Shown: positions 10,703 to 23,835 of the stretch, piece by piece
Numbering within the stretch: position 1 is the stretch's first letter
How the letters are laid out: each line of letters starts with the position of its first letter
DNA from: Rotaria socialis
Taxonomy: Eukaryota; Rotifera; Eurotatoria; Philodinida; Philodinidae
Assembly: GCA_905331475.1 (NCBI GenBank)
Contig: CAJNYU010004518.1
Location: 62,001 to 126,000 of the forward strand
DNA: 64,000 nt
Direction of reading: 5' to 3'
The notes under the pieces: model-generated
The model's input: only the letters and a program-made list of their open reading frames with translations
Told to the model about the DNA's origin: nothing
Database searches by the model: none
Made by a program: the position numbers and the translations under genes

Positions 10703-13700
10703 CCCCCCAGGGATTTTTTCAAAAATTTTTTTTCTCAGCATTATTCAAAACATATATAAATCGACTCAGTTTTTGCAGTACGCGTAACAATCGGATGCGA
10801 ATCCGATGTTTTCTCATTTATTTATGTATAGATTTGCCTTTCTGATGCTTATCGCTAATTTGAGGACTTGCCAATGGCTACTATTCCATTTTTCAGGAAT
10901 TTCGCTAGAATAAAATCATCTGCAACATTTTATGTATCGAATGTATTCATTCGACCACTTCATAGGTTAATGAAACTACTCTATTCGCACTTCTACGTTG
11001 TACCGGCAGAGAACCAGATTTCATAGAGTCAATTTTCAATTTACCTCATTGTGGACTATTCGTGTTTGCTTTAATTCGTGAATTTGTAATTCATACTGTT
11101 TTATTTGTTTTTGTAAATCATTTATTGTTGTTTCATATGGGATAATATGTTGTTTATCTTGTAATTGTTTTTCACATTCAATAATATGTAATTTCAACTG
11201 ATCGTATTCATCTCCTTTGGCTCGTAACATTTCTTGTGTTAATTTTAAGTCAGCTTTATATTTATCACGGTGTTCTGTAATTCGTTCTAAATTCTTTTCT
11301 AGTTTTGCACGAAATTCTTCATATTGAGTAATCGCATTTTCATAATTATTGATGCGTGCTTCTAATAGTTCAATGTCTTGTTTTAAATTATTATTATGAG
11401 AATCGCTATGTTTGTGAATAGATAATAATTCTTCTTTCTGATGTTGATTCAATTCGTTTAATTCTTTTATTTCATTTAAAAGTTTTTCCCCTTCATCTTT
11501 GAATGTTTGTTTTAATTGAATTTTTTCCTGTTCGAATTTTTCAGCGGAATTTAATAAAATTTGATTTTGATTTTCAAGTGTTGAACACGATTTTAGTAAA
11601 TCTTTTTGCTTTAAGTTTAGATCATAGTAATCGTGCTTTAATTGTTCGAATTCTTTTTCGACATATGCTAAACGACTATTTGCATCTTCTGAAAAATAAA
11701 TCAAAGGTGTTAGATTTAAGGCAATGATAAGATATAGCAACATTGAAACCTACGAAAAATGATCTTATTCTTCTATCACATTATTTATTTCGAAAAATTC
11801 ACAACTAGAAGAGGCAAGCAGTCGCTCAAGGAGGATGGTACAATAAATTTTAATCAGTAAAAGCGTGCATCATAATTAAACAAATAGAAAAAAATTAGCT
11901 CTCGGGACTCGGCGCCGAAAAAGTGTGATCCCTTATCTGTCTATCTATTCCGGGCTGATTGGGCTCGATTCCAAAAACAAAACAAGAACCGTTTTCATCT
12001 ATAATATGTACTTCATGTCGCGATTTTCGGTCTTGAAACTGAAATGCTCGATCCTGCGAGCTGTGCAAATTCATGAAGCTAACTATTCCTATCGACTTGG
12101 CTTACTGTCTAATTTTCTAAACGAAATCAAATTCATTCTTGAACAATAGAACTCACCATTAGTTTTAAGTCTATCAATTTCATTGTTTAATTGAATAATT
12201 TGTTTTTCATGTTTTACTTTCATTGCGTCCATTTCTTGACGTAATTCTCTGGTTTTTTGTTCTAAATCTTGATTGGATTTTATTTTTAAATCTTGATTTT
12301 CTTGTTCTAGCTTTTCTTGAGTCTTTTTATAGGACGAAATATTTTCATTATGGTCTTCTTGGAGTATTCGACGCATTGTATCTAGTTGACTTTTTAACTC
12401 AAACTCAAATTTTGTTCGTAGCATATCTTCCGTAGGACTTGCTTCGTGATTTAAATCTAAGCCAAAACGAACAAGTAAGAAAAGAGATAGAAATGAAAAT
12501 TTTTTACCATTGTAAAACTGTTTCACTTTATCAGTTTCAGTAACTTCTTCACGTAATTGTTCAATCATAGTTTGTAGTTCATGTTTTTCATATTCATATT
12601 TTTCTTCTAGATCTGCATAATTTTTTTTCAATGTTTCGACTTGCTCTGTTAAATCTTGAATTTTCTCCATGTGAATGCTTGTAGTTATAACTGTTTCATT
12701 CGAACTACTGCTACTACTACTGTAAGTGCGTTTCGATGAATATGCTTGATCTCGAGTTTTGCTTTGTAATTCGCCAATCAATGCAAGAAGGTGTTTTTCA
12801 TTTGATACAAACTCATCGATTCGTTGTTTTAAGTGAATATTTTGATCTATCGTCGATTCGACTAGTGTAAACTTTTGATTGTTATAATGATTATCAATAG
12901 GAGAATTTTTTATGGTTTTATTATTAATTTCATATTCCTTATGATCGGGGCGTTCGCGCAATGTACGAATTTCGGACTAAATGAAACCACAAAAAAAGAA
13001 ATTCAGTTTTTGCAAGATATCAAACACTACCTACCCATGTTCTTACTACCATGGTAGATTCTTGTTGTCACTGATATAATCTTTTTTTCTCTTTCTGTTA
13101 TCAAAGATAGATTCAAACCATTTTTTTTTTGTCGTTTTTGTTATCTTACACTCATAGTGGGACATGAATGTTACAACGAGACAAAACCTTTATGACAAAT
13201 AAACATTCGAAGAGAGAATGAGTTTTTTTTTTGTGTTTGTGTGATAAATAATAATAGTAAAAAGGTCAATGAGAAATAAAATTTTAATTTAAAATTAATC
13301 GAAAGTATAATTGATAGATAAACTAAAAATATTCCATCGATAATTTCGATATGAACAAAAGAAAACTTCTAGAAAATGATGACAAAATATTGAACGCTTT
13401 GGACAAAAGAACGTTTTTTCTAGAAGTTTTTAATCTTAAAATTGAGCAGCGATCATTATTATTGTTAATATTGCAATCATCATTTTTATGTACACTATGA
13501 ACTATATTAGAAAATCGAGCCCTATATTTTTTTTTGTATCCGAATAAAGAAAAATTTTCTAAGCCTGGTCTTAGTTTACAATGAGCGGATGATAATCCGC
13601 AGTCGTGACATTATAGAATTTACTCCCGATGGTTAATGCAGACTTTTCACAAAGGTAAACTGCATGTGGATAAATATACCTGTAGTTCTTGGCATTTATA

Positions 13701-16700
13701 TTCGAGTTTTTCTTTATCTTGCGTCATATTTGTTAATTGCTGTTTGATTTCTATTTGATTGGATGATTCCAATGAACTTTTGGTTAGTAAATCAGCATAG
13801 TTTTGTTGACAATCATGCAATTTTGCGTTTAATTGATTAATTGTTTCGGCACGTTCGAATATAACCTTCGAAACAAAAATTTCCATCAGTTTTTCATTAT
13901 AATCTATAAGAATTACTTTACTTTTTCGTTTCCTTTGCATACAAGTTCTAATTGAGATCGAATTTCATTAATTTCAACATTCTAAATTAACAATAATTTA
14001 CATTTTTACAGTTATATCTTTTTGGAAAACAAGACCTTTTCTTGTAAATTCTTTTGAGCATTTTGTAATTTTTCATCTAAAGTTACTAATTCCTGTTCAT
14101 GTTTTTCACGCATCGTAGCCAAAATAAGTTCATAATTCTGCTGTGTCTGTGCGATGGATTCAAAATGTTGTGAGGCGCTCAATTTTCGTTGTAGAGTATC
14201 GGCAAATGACTCCGAATCAGAAGATTTCTTTTCCATCTAATCAAATAAAACATTAGAATAGAAATTATATTGACTACTTTAATAAAAGATGACTTTAGTT
14301 TTAGTGTCATATAATAGACGGATGACTTTTATTGATCCGATTTATTTTTCTCGAACAAACAAAATAGACAAAGTACAGAACAAAGCTTGTATTCAAATAC
14401 AGACCTGAATGTTGCAGTCAGTATACATAACTGCTTCGCTATTGTTTTATTGCTCATTTGTATGTTAGTTTCTATTCAGAGCTTACAAGAATGAGTGTCT
14501 ACTAGAATGATAAAAAAAAAGTTGTCGATCTCATTCTCAATGTAAATCCTCGCTAGACATCTAAGCCCTGAGAGAATACGCGTGCAAGTGTCGATTTAAT
14601 TAAAATATATTTAAACAACATCAACTTTACGTTGAAGCCGGAAAATTTTTTGATATTTCGAATCAATGAGTCAACCTGTAAGAGAAGTTTTGTACCTGCA
14701 TTGCCGTTGCTTCTAATTGTTGAATTCTTAATTCTGCATTTTTAACTGTTCTTTGTAATTGATTATTTGTTTCAAATAAAGCTGCGCGGTTTTTATTGAG
14801 CAGTTGATAGTTTTGCTCCCAGTCATAATGTGATCCTTGAGACAATATTAAAATAGAAGTATTGTAGGAAAAAAAACCGAATCTTTCATTTTTACTTACT
14901 TTCGCTTAATAGAAGTTGATGTTTAAATGTTCGTAGCTCACTTTCATATTTTTCTCGATATTCTTCACAAAGATTTTCAAGTTGAGAAGCTTTACGATCT
15001 TTAACACTGCATAATATGCGCAATTTGTTCAATTGATTTTGCACATCCAATAGATTTACTGACGATGTTTGATAGAAATATTGAGGATTCAGCGGATCAA
15101 ATACACTAGATGAACGGTTATTATTTTGATCGATTAGAATAGGACTGTTCCCATTGACATATATTTTTTCGTTATTATGATTACTTTCATCATGTTGTAA
15201 ATGTTCAATATCATTGGCGTTGATCTCAAATTGATTATGATACAAAAAAAAAGAACTAAACAGACGAAACAATGAAAGGCATTGATGACGCCTACCTCAT
15301 GAATATCTGTGGAAGGAACACCTAAGGGTGATCGAGTAGAAAGTGCATGATTTGAAAATAATCGATATGAATGATTAGTTTGCATCAGTCTTAATGAAAA
15401 ATGATATTCTGTTAGAGAAAAAAAATACTATAGATCAAATCGTGTATGAAGGAAATCGTTCAAGGGCATGGTACAATCGGTATTTAGGTTAAGATTTCAA
15501 AGGGCACATATTTATTCATTATTTCTTTCGGCTACAATAGTGTTATATCTATTTACTTGACGGTGTGTGAATATTTGATAAAGAATTCAAAGTACTCAAA
15601 ACGTTTTGAATCAGCTTTAATCGTATGATTTCTTTATTCTCGCATTGTTGATTTTAACGAATTGAAAAGCATCATTAAATATTTATTTGGCTAATGGACT
15701 ATTGAGAAGCCGTTTGAAAAAATGTTCCTGTGCGTTTTTTCAGCCTCTTGAAGTAATTTATCCGAACTTGGAAACATGGATTCTCTAATAGTACGGAATA
15801 TAGTTAGGTTTTGCATATCTTTCAAACTCCTGGATCGGCACAGATCATAACGTTACCGGGTTTTGCATAGAAATAAAGGCAAAATTCTTCTACTAAAATT
15901 TTTTTCTAAGCAGTCGATATAGTATCTTTTTTTACCCCAAAACTCACAATGAACAAATGACTTACAGCAAATCGATTATTATTATGCCGTTGTATAGGAA
16001 TATGTAACGAGTCTTTCATTGTTTATGCTCGAAGAGAAAGTATGGGAGCAGTAAATTTCGTCCAAATTCAACTTGCCGGTCTTGCCAAAATCGACTCATT
16101 AATCTCAAGCGAGAAATCCAATAAAGACTGTTAAAGTAGAATTAATATTTCTGCATGTTTCTTCAAGAGACTACACAATAAACGAACATTATTTTTTAAA
16201 TAAATCATTCATTTAACTATTTATTCAAGTAATCTGTTTTTAAAATTTTATAGTCAATGGCCTTGATTTTATTTTCATGAGCTTCTAAATAAAATTCGTT
16301 TTTGAAATAAGTTCAAAATAATAGAAATATATATTTTTTTATCATATTAAGCAGCTAAATAAAGTACAAATCAATGCTTGAATAGTGTCCTAGTTTTTTC
16401 TTTGTTTTAACAGCTAGACAAAAATCTATTCGACAGTGTTATAAAATAACAATTATATATATATATATATATATATATTGTTTTATCCTATTCAATAAAA
16501 TCTATTTATTTGATTGTAAAAGTTTCAGTAGTTCAATCAACTCAAGGTTGTTTAGGTTATGGATTTTGAAGGGTTTCTTTTTCGTAAAGAAAAAAACTCT
16601 TACTCATTATTTTGTTGAACGTTAAGTTCATCAATATGATAATTATTATTATTCTGTATATGCAACGTATGCTTTTCGTCTGAATTATGATGACTTGAAT

Positions 16701-16971
16701 CAGATGTATTGGATGATTCGTCATCATCATCTTCACCATCAGATGGTTCCTCATGTCCTTCGAACGCTGCCATGATTAACTCAACAATCTAATAGGAATG
16801 AAAAGAAGTCATTGCTTTAAACGAACAAAAAAGACACTGAATCGATTCGGTGTCTTTGTTTACTTCATTTTGATTTGCTTGCTCATGAACGATATCTTCA
16901 TCATAAGGATCATTTTCATTAAGATTAATAGTATCTGGTAAAATCATACTACCACCTGAATTATATTCCAT
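7126..16971 (-). CDS. CEP152/Asterless-like centriolar coiled-coil protein
   Basis: Eighteen exons were inferred, running from ATG at 16971 to a stop at 7126. Exon ends (high-low): 16971-16864, 16788-16604, 15389-15296, 15224-14900, 14835-14696, 14236-14036, 13981-13922, 13865-13680, 12976-12508, 12456-12157, 11688-11045, 9883-9562, 9507-9138, 8890-8689, 8625-8513, 8377-8306, 8164-8017, 7954-7126. The product is about 1,590 residues: an acidic N-terminus, long heptad-rich coiled coils, and a low-complexity acidic/serine tail. CEP152 is suggested by the N-terminal GSMILP...YDED stretch, the RKASQLENL block and the NYELILATMREKHEQEL region, each matching human CEP152 by recollection and in the same order; total length also fits (human about 1,710). 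CEP152 recruits PLK4 for centriole duplication. All junctions keep frame except between exons 15 and 16, where no canonical pair works. A generic coiled-coil protein remains possible. Confidence 0.55.
10400..10800 (+). repeat. Dispersed G-run repeat, copy A
   Basis: Shares TCGGTCAGTGTGTCCGGCCG, GAGTTATCGAAAAAATTG, GACCAGACCATCCCTGAGGG-type and ATATATAAATCGACTCAG sequence with copy B (53461-53960) and, after the G-run, with inverted copy C (60830-61031). It is inserted in an intron on the strand opposite to the host gene. A long G-run and then a C-run flank the gap at 10655-10664, so the middle is poorly assembled. Confidence 0.8.
10655..10664. other. Assembly gap (10 N) between G-run and C-run
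   Basis: Ten Ns separate a G-run and short A-run from a C-run of about 35 bases. The juxtaposed G and C homopolymers suggest that two reads of opposite orientation were joined at a difficult homopolymer inside repeat copy A. Confidence 0.9.
16453..16480. repeat. (TA)n microsatellite in an intron of the CEP152-like gene
   Basis: Uninterrupted TA dinucleotides between exons 2 and 3. This intron is about 1.2 kb, long for the window, and shows no other feature. Confidence 0.85.
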
Positions 16972-17202
16972 TCGTATTTTTCTAGGAGTTAATTTCTAAC
17001 ATTTGCATCCAATGATGGAAGAAAAAAGTAATGCAATCATTTTTTAACTCAACAATAAGGCAATTTCGAAGAGAACAACAGATTCAACTGTTTTCTCTTT
17101 CATTTTATTATAAAAATAGCACGAAAAAATATAATAAACGTAGATGTTTCTTTTTCAAAAATTTGTAGAAAATTTTACCATTGAACTTTCTTTTCTGACC
17201 TT

Positions 17203-17216
17203 GTTACTATAGATAC
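17203..17216 (+). promoter_or_regulatory. X-box-like RFX site (GTTACTATAGATAC)
   Basis: Matches the nematode-type ciliary X-box GTTNCCATRGNAAC at 12 of 14 positions. It lies 129 bp upstream of the BBS1 ATG and 232 bp upstream of the divergent CEP152-like ATG. The match is imperfect and could be chance in one site, but the genes on both sides belong to the ciliary programme that RFX factors control in animals. Confidence 0.45.
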
Positions 17217-17277
17217 AACAACACCAATGAATTAACCACTAGCGACCTCTGGAAAAAGGTGCTTACTTATTCTTCCT

Positions 17278-17293
17278 GTTGTCATGGAATAAC
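17278..17293 (+). promoter_or_regulatory. Second X-box-like site (GTTGTCATGGAATAAC)
   Basis: A good left half (GTTGTC) and core CATGG are followed by AATAAC, so the half-site spacing is 4 nt rather than the usual 1-3 nt. It lies 52 bp upstream of the BBS1 ATG. Weaker than the site at 17203 in spacing, but better placed. Confidence 0.35.
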
Positions 17294-17344
17294 TTATGAC
17301 AAGATATTTTCGAGAAAGGATTTAGTTCATCAATTGAAGTAATA

Positions 17345-20300
17345 ATGTCATTAACTAAAGGAGATAAATCTGCGTCGAAATACAATCAAGAACCTGAAAA
17401 TAATAATGACGCTGAGATTAATCAAACCCGTCCAACAACAGCTGCGTAAAAATAATAATAAATATATGTTTTTATTGAATAAATAAATATTTTCAAATTT
17501 CAATTCTTTAGATCCGATCCTAAAAGTAAATGGCTGCCAGCTCATAGTGATTATGTTGCAGGAATTAATACAGTTGAAACATGTATAGAGCTTGTAGATT
17601 TGTATGCGGAAGGCTCAGTTAATTTAGTTATTGCTGATTTTGGAAATATTCTTCTAGTACCGAAATTACAAGCCAAACTAAAAGTATTCAAAGGTAGAAT
17701 TGATATATATTTTTTTTCTTAATTAATAATTTTTATTTTCAAATATTTCTCTAGGATTTTCCCTACTAAAAGAAAATAATCTTTCAGATTTACCATGTGC
17801 TGTTGTTGCTTGTTATACAGATAACCTTCAGCCGAGAATTCCTGGTAAAATATTCTTAGTTGCTTTATTTTTCTTTATTAACATTTAATTGTCTTTTTTC
17901 TTAGCGCTGGCAGTTGCCTCTGGTCCTGCTGTTTTCCTGTTTAAATCACTTCGACCCTATTATAAATTTGTATTACCTCAATTAGAAATATCTCAAGTAG
18001 AAAAAGATGTTTGGCTCAAAGCAAGAGAGGTTAGTTGTTTCCATTCGAAATAATCTAAATGCATATCTCATATTCTTGAAAATATTTAACATTATTTCCT
18101 AGAGTAATATTGACATTCAAGCAATGCATGATATTCTTAATGATCTTCATCGTACCGGTTCGACTATTTTAACAAACCGATCTTTCATGTAAGACAGATG
18201 ATATTCTACAATGCAAAAATTTTGACACAATAAATTTGCTCACTTTTCAACTCAACGATTAGAGCTAGAAGATTGAAAAATTATGTATGAGTGTTTATGA
18301 AGAAATTCATAGCTGTATCTCTAACTCTCAGCTACGAGTAAAAACGGTTCTCTTTCAGAATACAAAACAAGAAGAAAAAAATCACTTATTAGAAAGTTGT
18401 CCTTCGTATTCTCGATACAATTGATTTTATATAATCACTATTTTATGCATTTTTGTCCTAGAAAACAAATTCTGAGTATATCTCTAGGAAATAATGAATA
18501 TATTGTTTGAAGACGTTTGTACCGAGAAAGTCTATTTTTGTTTGAATAAATTTAAGGTTTTTACAAATGACAAACAACACTGAGGCACAACAGTTCGTTG
18601 AACATTTTAAAAATATTGAATTAAAACGGCAGGTAAATAAATTGAAAACATGATTTTCTATTATTCTTTTGTTTTTAAAGAGTTGTATAACGTGTATGAA
18701 AAAATTAAATAAAAATTGCGCTGATGAAGATGCAATTAATTGTCTTGTAATTGGTACTGAGGATCAAAATATCTATATAGTTGAATCTGAAGCATTCACA
18801 ATACTCGCTACCGTAAGAATACAAATACAAATAAAAATATTTTCGACATTTTATTTAATAATCAAAGATGAATTGTCCTGCAACTCCATCATTTCTTGAT
18901 GTATCCGGTATTTATGATGTTGAATTTCGTATCTTAGCCGCTTGTCGTAATGGATATATTTATTTATTTCGAAGGTAAAAATTATTTCTATTAATTAAAC
19001 TTACCGAAACAAAAAAAATATACTTTAGAGGAAGCGCACAACCACGAAATTCTATTTATTTAAATTCAATTGCTGTTGGTCTTGAACGTTTTGGTAAAAA
19101 TATAATTGTTGGTTGTATGGATTCATCATTACATTGTTATACAACAAAAGTATGAACATAAAAAAGAAAAACTTTAACATCTTTGCTTCCTTGTTTGCTT
19201 GAAAAGGGTAAACGCTATTGGAAACACATACTACCAGCTCAAATCACTGCAATGTGTCAGATTGATTATCGTCCAAGGGGTTTTCAAGCTGTAGCTGTTG
19301 CATTAGCAAATAATGAAATACATTTATATAAAGATAAATTTCTTGTTGATGTTATTCAAATTGAAGAAAATGTTTATGCAATGAAATTTGGACGACTAGG
19401 ACGAGAAGATGCAACATTAGTAATGGTTACAAAAAGTAAGAGAAGCCATGCCAACTTTTGATTACATGAATAGAACAAGGGAATATCGCTTCTGATCTTA
19501 TACCCCTGAGATTAGAATTATTTATTAGCATTTTGTTTTAGCACCTACATTTACTCATTCGACAGTCAAAAGTCAGAGATTATTATTTTTCTTTTTCAAA
19601 TGAAATTTAGATGGTGGTCTCGTACTGAAAATTCTAAAACGTACAGCAGTCTTTGAAGAAAGCGATGTACTTCATGGTCCACCAAAAGAGCAACAAGTTA
19701 AAATTGATGTACCAAAACGAACCAAACTCTATGTCGATCAAACCTTACGTGAAAAAGAACAAGCAGAAAGTAAATTAGAAGAAAAAGATTTAATTTAAAA
19801 GAAAAATGAATTTCCTTGTTTTTTTTTGCGTTAAGATATGTATCGAATATTTCAACAAGATTTAATTCGTTTGAAACTATTAACCGGTAAAGAATTTCTT
19901 AAATCAATACAAGCTGGACTAAATCCAATCGCTAAAACAAAAACCGAAGCTATAAGAATCAATGCTGAAGTTCATGGTCTCGGTCCGCGATTTAAATTAA
20001 CAATTAAACTTCAAAATACATCAGCAGCAACGTTATCGCCGATTATAGATCTTTTTCTATCATTTACATACGATGAGAATATTTATAATCTCAATCCGAA
20101 CTACATCGAAGTTCGATAGTTCTCTAGAGATTTCAAAGAAGCAACTATCAAAATTACTTTTTGTTTCTTTGCAGATTCCAATTCTTATCAACGGAATCGA
20201 ATACGGTTTTTGCTCATTTGTTACTTGTATTACTGACAAAGCAATTTCGGATACAATCAAAGTAATGAATTATTTCCTGAATCAGTCTATTGAATTAGAA

Positions 20301-20404
20301 TATTTTAATGTTGATAGGTTTTTGTTTGTCGACGCGATTCAACAGCGCCATTAATATCTGCGGCTATCAATATGCCTATTGCTGAACCGAATATTTCGAT
20401 ATGA
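17345..20404 (+). CDS. BBS1: BBS1, Bardet-Biedl syndrome 1 protein (BBSome subunit)
   Basis: Fourteen exons: 17345-17445, 17512-17693, 17755-17844, 17905-18029, 18103-18188, 18557-18632, 18681-18812, 18868-18974, 19029-19149, 19207-19435, 19611-19769, 19836-20110, 20175-20261, 20318-20404. They sum to 1,857 nt, giving 618 residues against 593 in human. Collinear BBS1 blocks are [95 protein letters not shown] and, in the C-terminal GAE region, [18 protein letters not shown] and [16 protein letters not shown]1 is the beta-propeller BBSome subunit that binds ARL6/BBS3 and carries receptors into and out of cilia. Exon 11 ends at 19769, because reading on hits a stop, and exon 12 restores the family sequence. 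The intron-12 donor (GTTCGA) is weak. The gene looks intact. Confidence 0.96.
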
Positions 20405-20775
20405 GAAAACAAAATATTTTCTTCTTCTTCTTGTCTTTTAAATTATACTAAATAAAAATAAATAAATAAATAAACGACGGTTGTTCTTTAGTAAAACGAC
20501 CTTGCAACTGATTAGGCAGGAAATTGTTTTTGTAAGGAAATCACAATTGGATTTTCAATGAGGTCATCATCGTTTTTTTCTTCTTCTTCATTGTATGCGT
20601 ATTTCTGTGCTAACACCACTATCGATACTCATAAAATAATGAACACAAAATAGAACATTTTTGCATCTCTATCCGCTTTTCTATAGACACGTAGAGATAA
20701 TAGAAATGTTCGATGAAGAAATGCTTGCATTCTTTCAAATAGAATTGTTGTTCTAACAGATTAGAATATAAACGA

Positions 20776-20802
20776 GAAAGAAGAAGAAGAAGAAGAAGAA
20801 GG
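20776..20802 (+). repeat. (GAA)n microsatellite
   Basis: A GAA-rich tract in the 1.08-kb intergenic region between BBS1 and the innexin gene (20405-21482). The rest of that region holds AT-rich and TG-rich low-complexity sequence and no gene that I can support. Confidence 0.8.
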
Positions 20803-21332
20803 AAAAAAAAGATTTTACATTTATATGTAAGTGTGTGTCAATGTCCGGAATCTCGATCTATTGAACATATAAGCAAATATATAAATAATGTTTGAGTGTT
20901 TGTGTGTGTATATGATTTCCGATGATGGTACATTCAAAAGAAACATACTAGGTGGTAGCCTCAGGTGATTTTTTTTGCTGTTGTTGACAACGATCTTTGA
21001 TTATAGACATTTTTATGTATTAATGAACAACTGATAGATAAGAGAGGAAGTAAATTCTAACTAAGTTTATCATAAACATAGGCAATTGTACTTTCGCTGT
21101 AATTTTCTTGGTTCTTTTGCTGTTACTATTTTCTCTCTATCTCTCTCTCTGTCTCTGTCTCCTTATCATAGTTCTTGTCTTCTGTGCCATGATGAAGAGT
21201 GAGAAACAGAACGATGAAGAGAAGGGAAACAAATACATGGTAAAACCGTCACACATAGGCAACCGTCGAAATGATCCACAATCAGAAGTGACACAGTTAA
21301 AAATACTTTTTTTTTCTATCTATTAGAGGGAT

Positions 21333-21371
<39 letters not shown>
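21333..21371 (+). repeat. (TC)n(TG)n compound microsatellite upstream of the innexin gene
   Basis: An uninterrupted TC run passes directly into a TG run. It ends about 110 bp before the innexin start codon, so it may lie in the promoter or 5' UTR. Confidence 0.85.
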
Positions 21372-21482
21372 TGGAGTTATCCTTCCTTTGAGCATTGCTA
21401 TCAGCGTTGTATTATTTATCCGAGTAACGCAGCGACTGATATTCAACGTAAATAATTTTTTGTTGTCCTACTACTATTGATA

Positions 21483-23262
21483 ATGGCTGAGATTGTTCAT
21501 CGTTTATCCGAACTTTCACATTTACGTATATCATGGTTTGGCTGTTCGGACGATGATTCAGCGAATCGTCTCAATCATCGCCATACTGTTTTAATGCTAC
21601 TAATATTTTCAGCTATACTTACTTCACGTTTATTTATATCTGATCTAATCATTTGTTGGACGCCGGGTGAATTTACAGGTAAATATTATCATATTTTATT
21701 CATGATTCAATTAAATAAACAAAAACAATTTAACCAAATCAAATCTCCTGTTGTATTCATTAATTGGAAGATTAATCAAATTGAAGCGATAAAAATTCAT
21801 GTATAAAGAAAACTAATTATCCTACTCATGTAAAATAATTAGCTATGATGACCTAGACATATAGATGATTTATTAATATTATCTTGATCTGAGTGATGAG
21901 TAAATGAATGATCGTAGAGTGAGGAAACTGACGTGGCATTTAATAGCATATCTATCAAATTTATAAATGTTGTTAAGAAAATAATACGTCTGGGGAGTTA
22001 TTTTCATTTTCTTTCAGGTAATTTTGTTTCATATACTCGACACTATTGTTATGTCACAAATACTTACTATATATCAATGAATGAAACCATTCCCACCAAC
22101 ATTAATCCTCATATACGTCGTCGACGCTCAATTTATTACTATCAGTGGTTACCAATAATACTTGCACTTCAATCATTACTATTTCTCATACCACGTTTTG
22201 CCTGGAGTAGTTTTAGTCCTCGATGTGGAATTAATATTCAACATTGTCTATCACCAAAATTTGACTATCGAACAAATCGTTATAAAGTTCATCATATAAC
22301 AGCAATGCTTAATCTACTAGCACGTAATAAACAGCACGATTTTGATCGTATGACAGCGAATGATAATAAAAGTTTTTCGAATTCAAATAATTCATCGTCG
22401 AATAGATCGTGGGCATTTAACTTTTTAAATATGTTTTGTATTCCATTTATTTTTTCTAATACGAATCCTTTTCATGGTTATTATTTAGTGAATTTATTTC
22501 TCATTGTTAAAATACTTTTTCTTATTAATTCTTCACTGCAATTATTTTTACTAAACGCATTACTAACAAAAAATTCTGTTTTGTATGGTCTTGAAGTACT
22601 ACAAAATTTTATCCAAGGTGAATATATCATCGGTTCAAAAATATTTCCCTTAAGTGTTTATTGTGATTTTAATATTGTTAAAATTGGCCAACCAACACTT
22701 TATACAGTAAAAGAATAACTTTCTATTTTTATATTGAGGAAAAAAAATACTATTAGTTCTCTGTTGTATTTTTATTTAGGTGCAATGCCTGTTACCAATG
22801 AATGTGTTTAATGAAAAAGTTTTTACTATTGTTTGGTTTTGGTTAGTTTTCTTAACAATCATAAATTTCAAAAGTGTTTTATTTACAATAATCAGCAATA
22901 GTTTTCAGCGTTTTAATTATTCGTATGTAGCAAATTATTTAAGTTTATATTCAAAAAAGGAGCGTTTCAGACGACAACTACTGGTGAAACGTTTTATATT
23001 TGATTATTTATCAGCTGATTGCGTGTTAATATTACGATTAATCTCAGAGAATATAAGTGATTTATTAACAAGTGAAGTTGTCAATGAACTTTGGAATGAA
23101 TATAAAAAACTTTCGAATCTATCGGCAAGAAATCGTGAAAAATATCTCTCAAATCAACAACTAAAACCTCGTGAAGCAACAACAACAGCTGGTCAAACTT
23201 ATTTGGACGTGACCGCAGCAACAGCACGAAGAGACATGAATTATCGCTATTCGTTCAGATAG
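21483..23262 (+). CDS. Innexin gap-junction protein
   Basis: Three exons: 21483-21678, 22018-22706 and 22780-23262, 1,368 nt in total, giving 455 residues. Features in order are a cytoplasmic N-terminus, TM1 near residues 38-58 (VLMLLIFSAILTSRLF), a first extracellular loop with CWTPGEFTG and a second cysteine in YCYVTNTYYI, and the innexin signature YYQWLPIILALQSLLFLIPR forming TM2. TM3 lies near LFLIVKILFLINSSLQLFLL. A second extracellular loop contains YCDF and VQCLLPMN, followed by TM4 (IVWFWLVFLTIINF) and a long basic tail. Innexins form hexameric or octameric channels between invertebrate cells. The start is ATG at 21483; an upstream in-frame TTG is not used. The intron-1 junction rebuilds TGNFVSYTRHY across the loop. 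The gene looks intact; the paralogue cannot be assigned. Confidence 0.93.
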
Positions 23263-23835
23263 AAAGAATATTCTAACAAAATAAATATCAAAATTGAATG
23301 AACGAAATGCTTGTCACTATGAAGAGAATACAATGGTGATGTTGATTGAATAGGATGGAAGGGAAAAGTTACCGATGCGTGCCTCAATCAACACTTTGTT
23401 CACATCACAAGAGACATTCTATCATGATAATCATAATTATCTTCATGAATATAGGCAGACAATGACTAAGTAACGAATCAGCACGAAGCAAGACATTGTA
23501 TTGTAATAAACATTAGGTTTAATATACTCATTTTCGATAATTAAAGAAAAAATCTCTGCATGAAAATGTCACTTTAACAATAAATAAATAAATAAAAATG
23601 ATAAGATTGAAGTAGTATAAGCTCATTTAATATAATCAATTGTTACATCATAGATATTGATAACTTTCTTTCTTTCGAAAACTACTCAGCCCGCCCTGAA
23701 TTACCCTCATAAGTGTAGAAGAATAAATTATGTTTTTATACAACAAATCTTCCCGCTACTATATGTTTTTACTTGCAATCAATATTCACGGTTAAACAAA
23801 TTAATTTTACTCTCATTTAACTATCTCTCTAAATA
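23263..23835. other. Intergenic, no gene recognised
   Basis: AT-rich spacer between the innexin stop and the next start. It contains several AATAAA-like sequences compatible with innexin 3' end formation, but nothing else supportable. Confidence 0.5.

Larger units (their letters stand above)
9884..11044 (-). other. Long intron of the CEP152-like gene carrying a repeat and an assembly gap
   Basis: At 1,161 bp this is among the longer introns of the gene. It contains repeat copy A and the N-run. No exon is visible inside it, and the flanking exons (11688-11045 and 9883-9562) join in frame. Confidence 0.6.
16972..17344. promoter_or_regulatory. Bidirectional promoter region between CEP152-like gene and BBS1
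   Basis: Only 373 bp separate the two divergent start codons, so both 5' UTRs and core promoters must lie here. Two X-box-like sites lie in the BBS1-proximal half (17203-17216 and 17278-17293). Sharing one promoter would let an RFX factor drive a centriolar and a BBSome gene together. Transcription starts cannot be placed from sequence alone. Confidence 0.6.
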
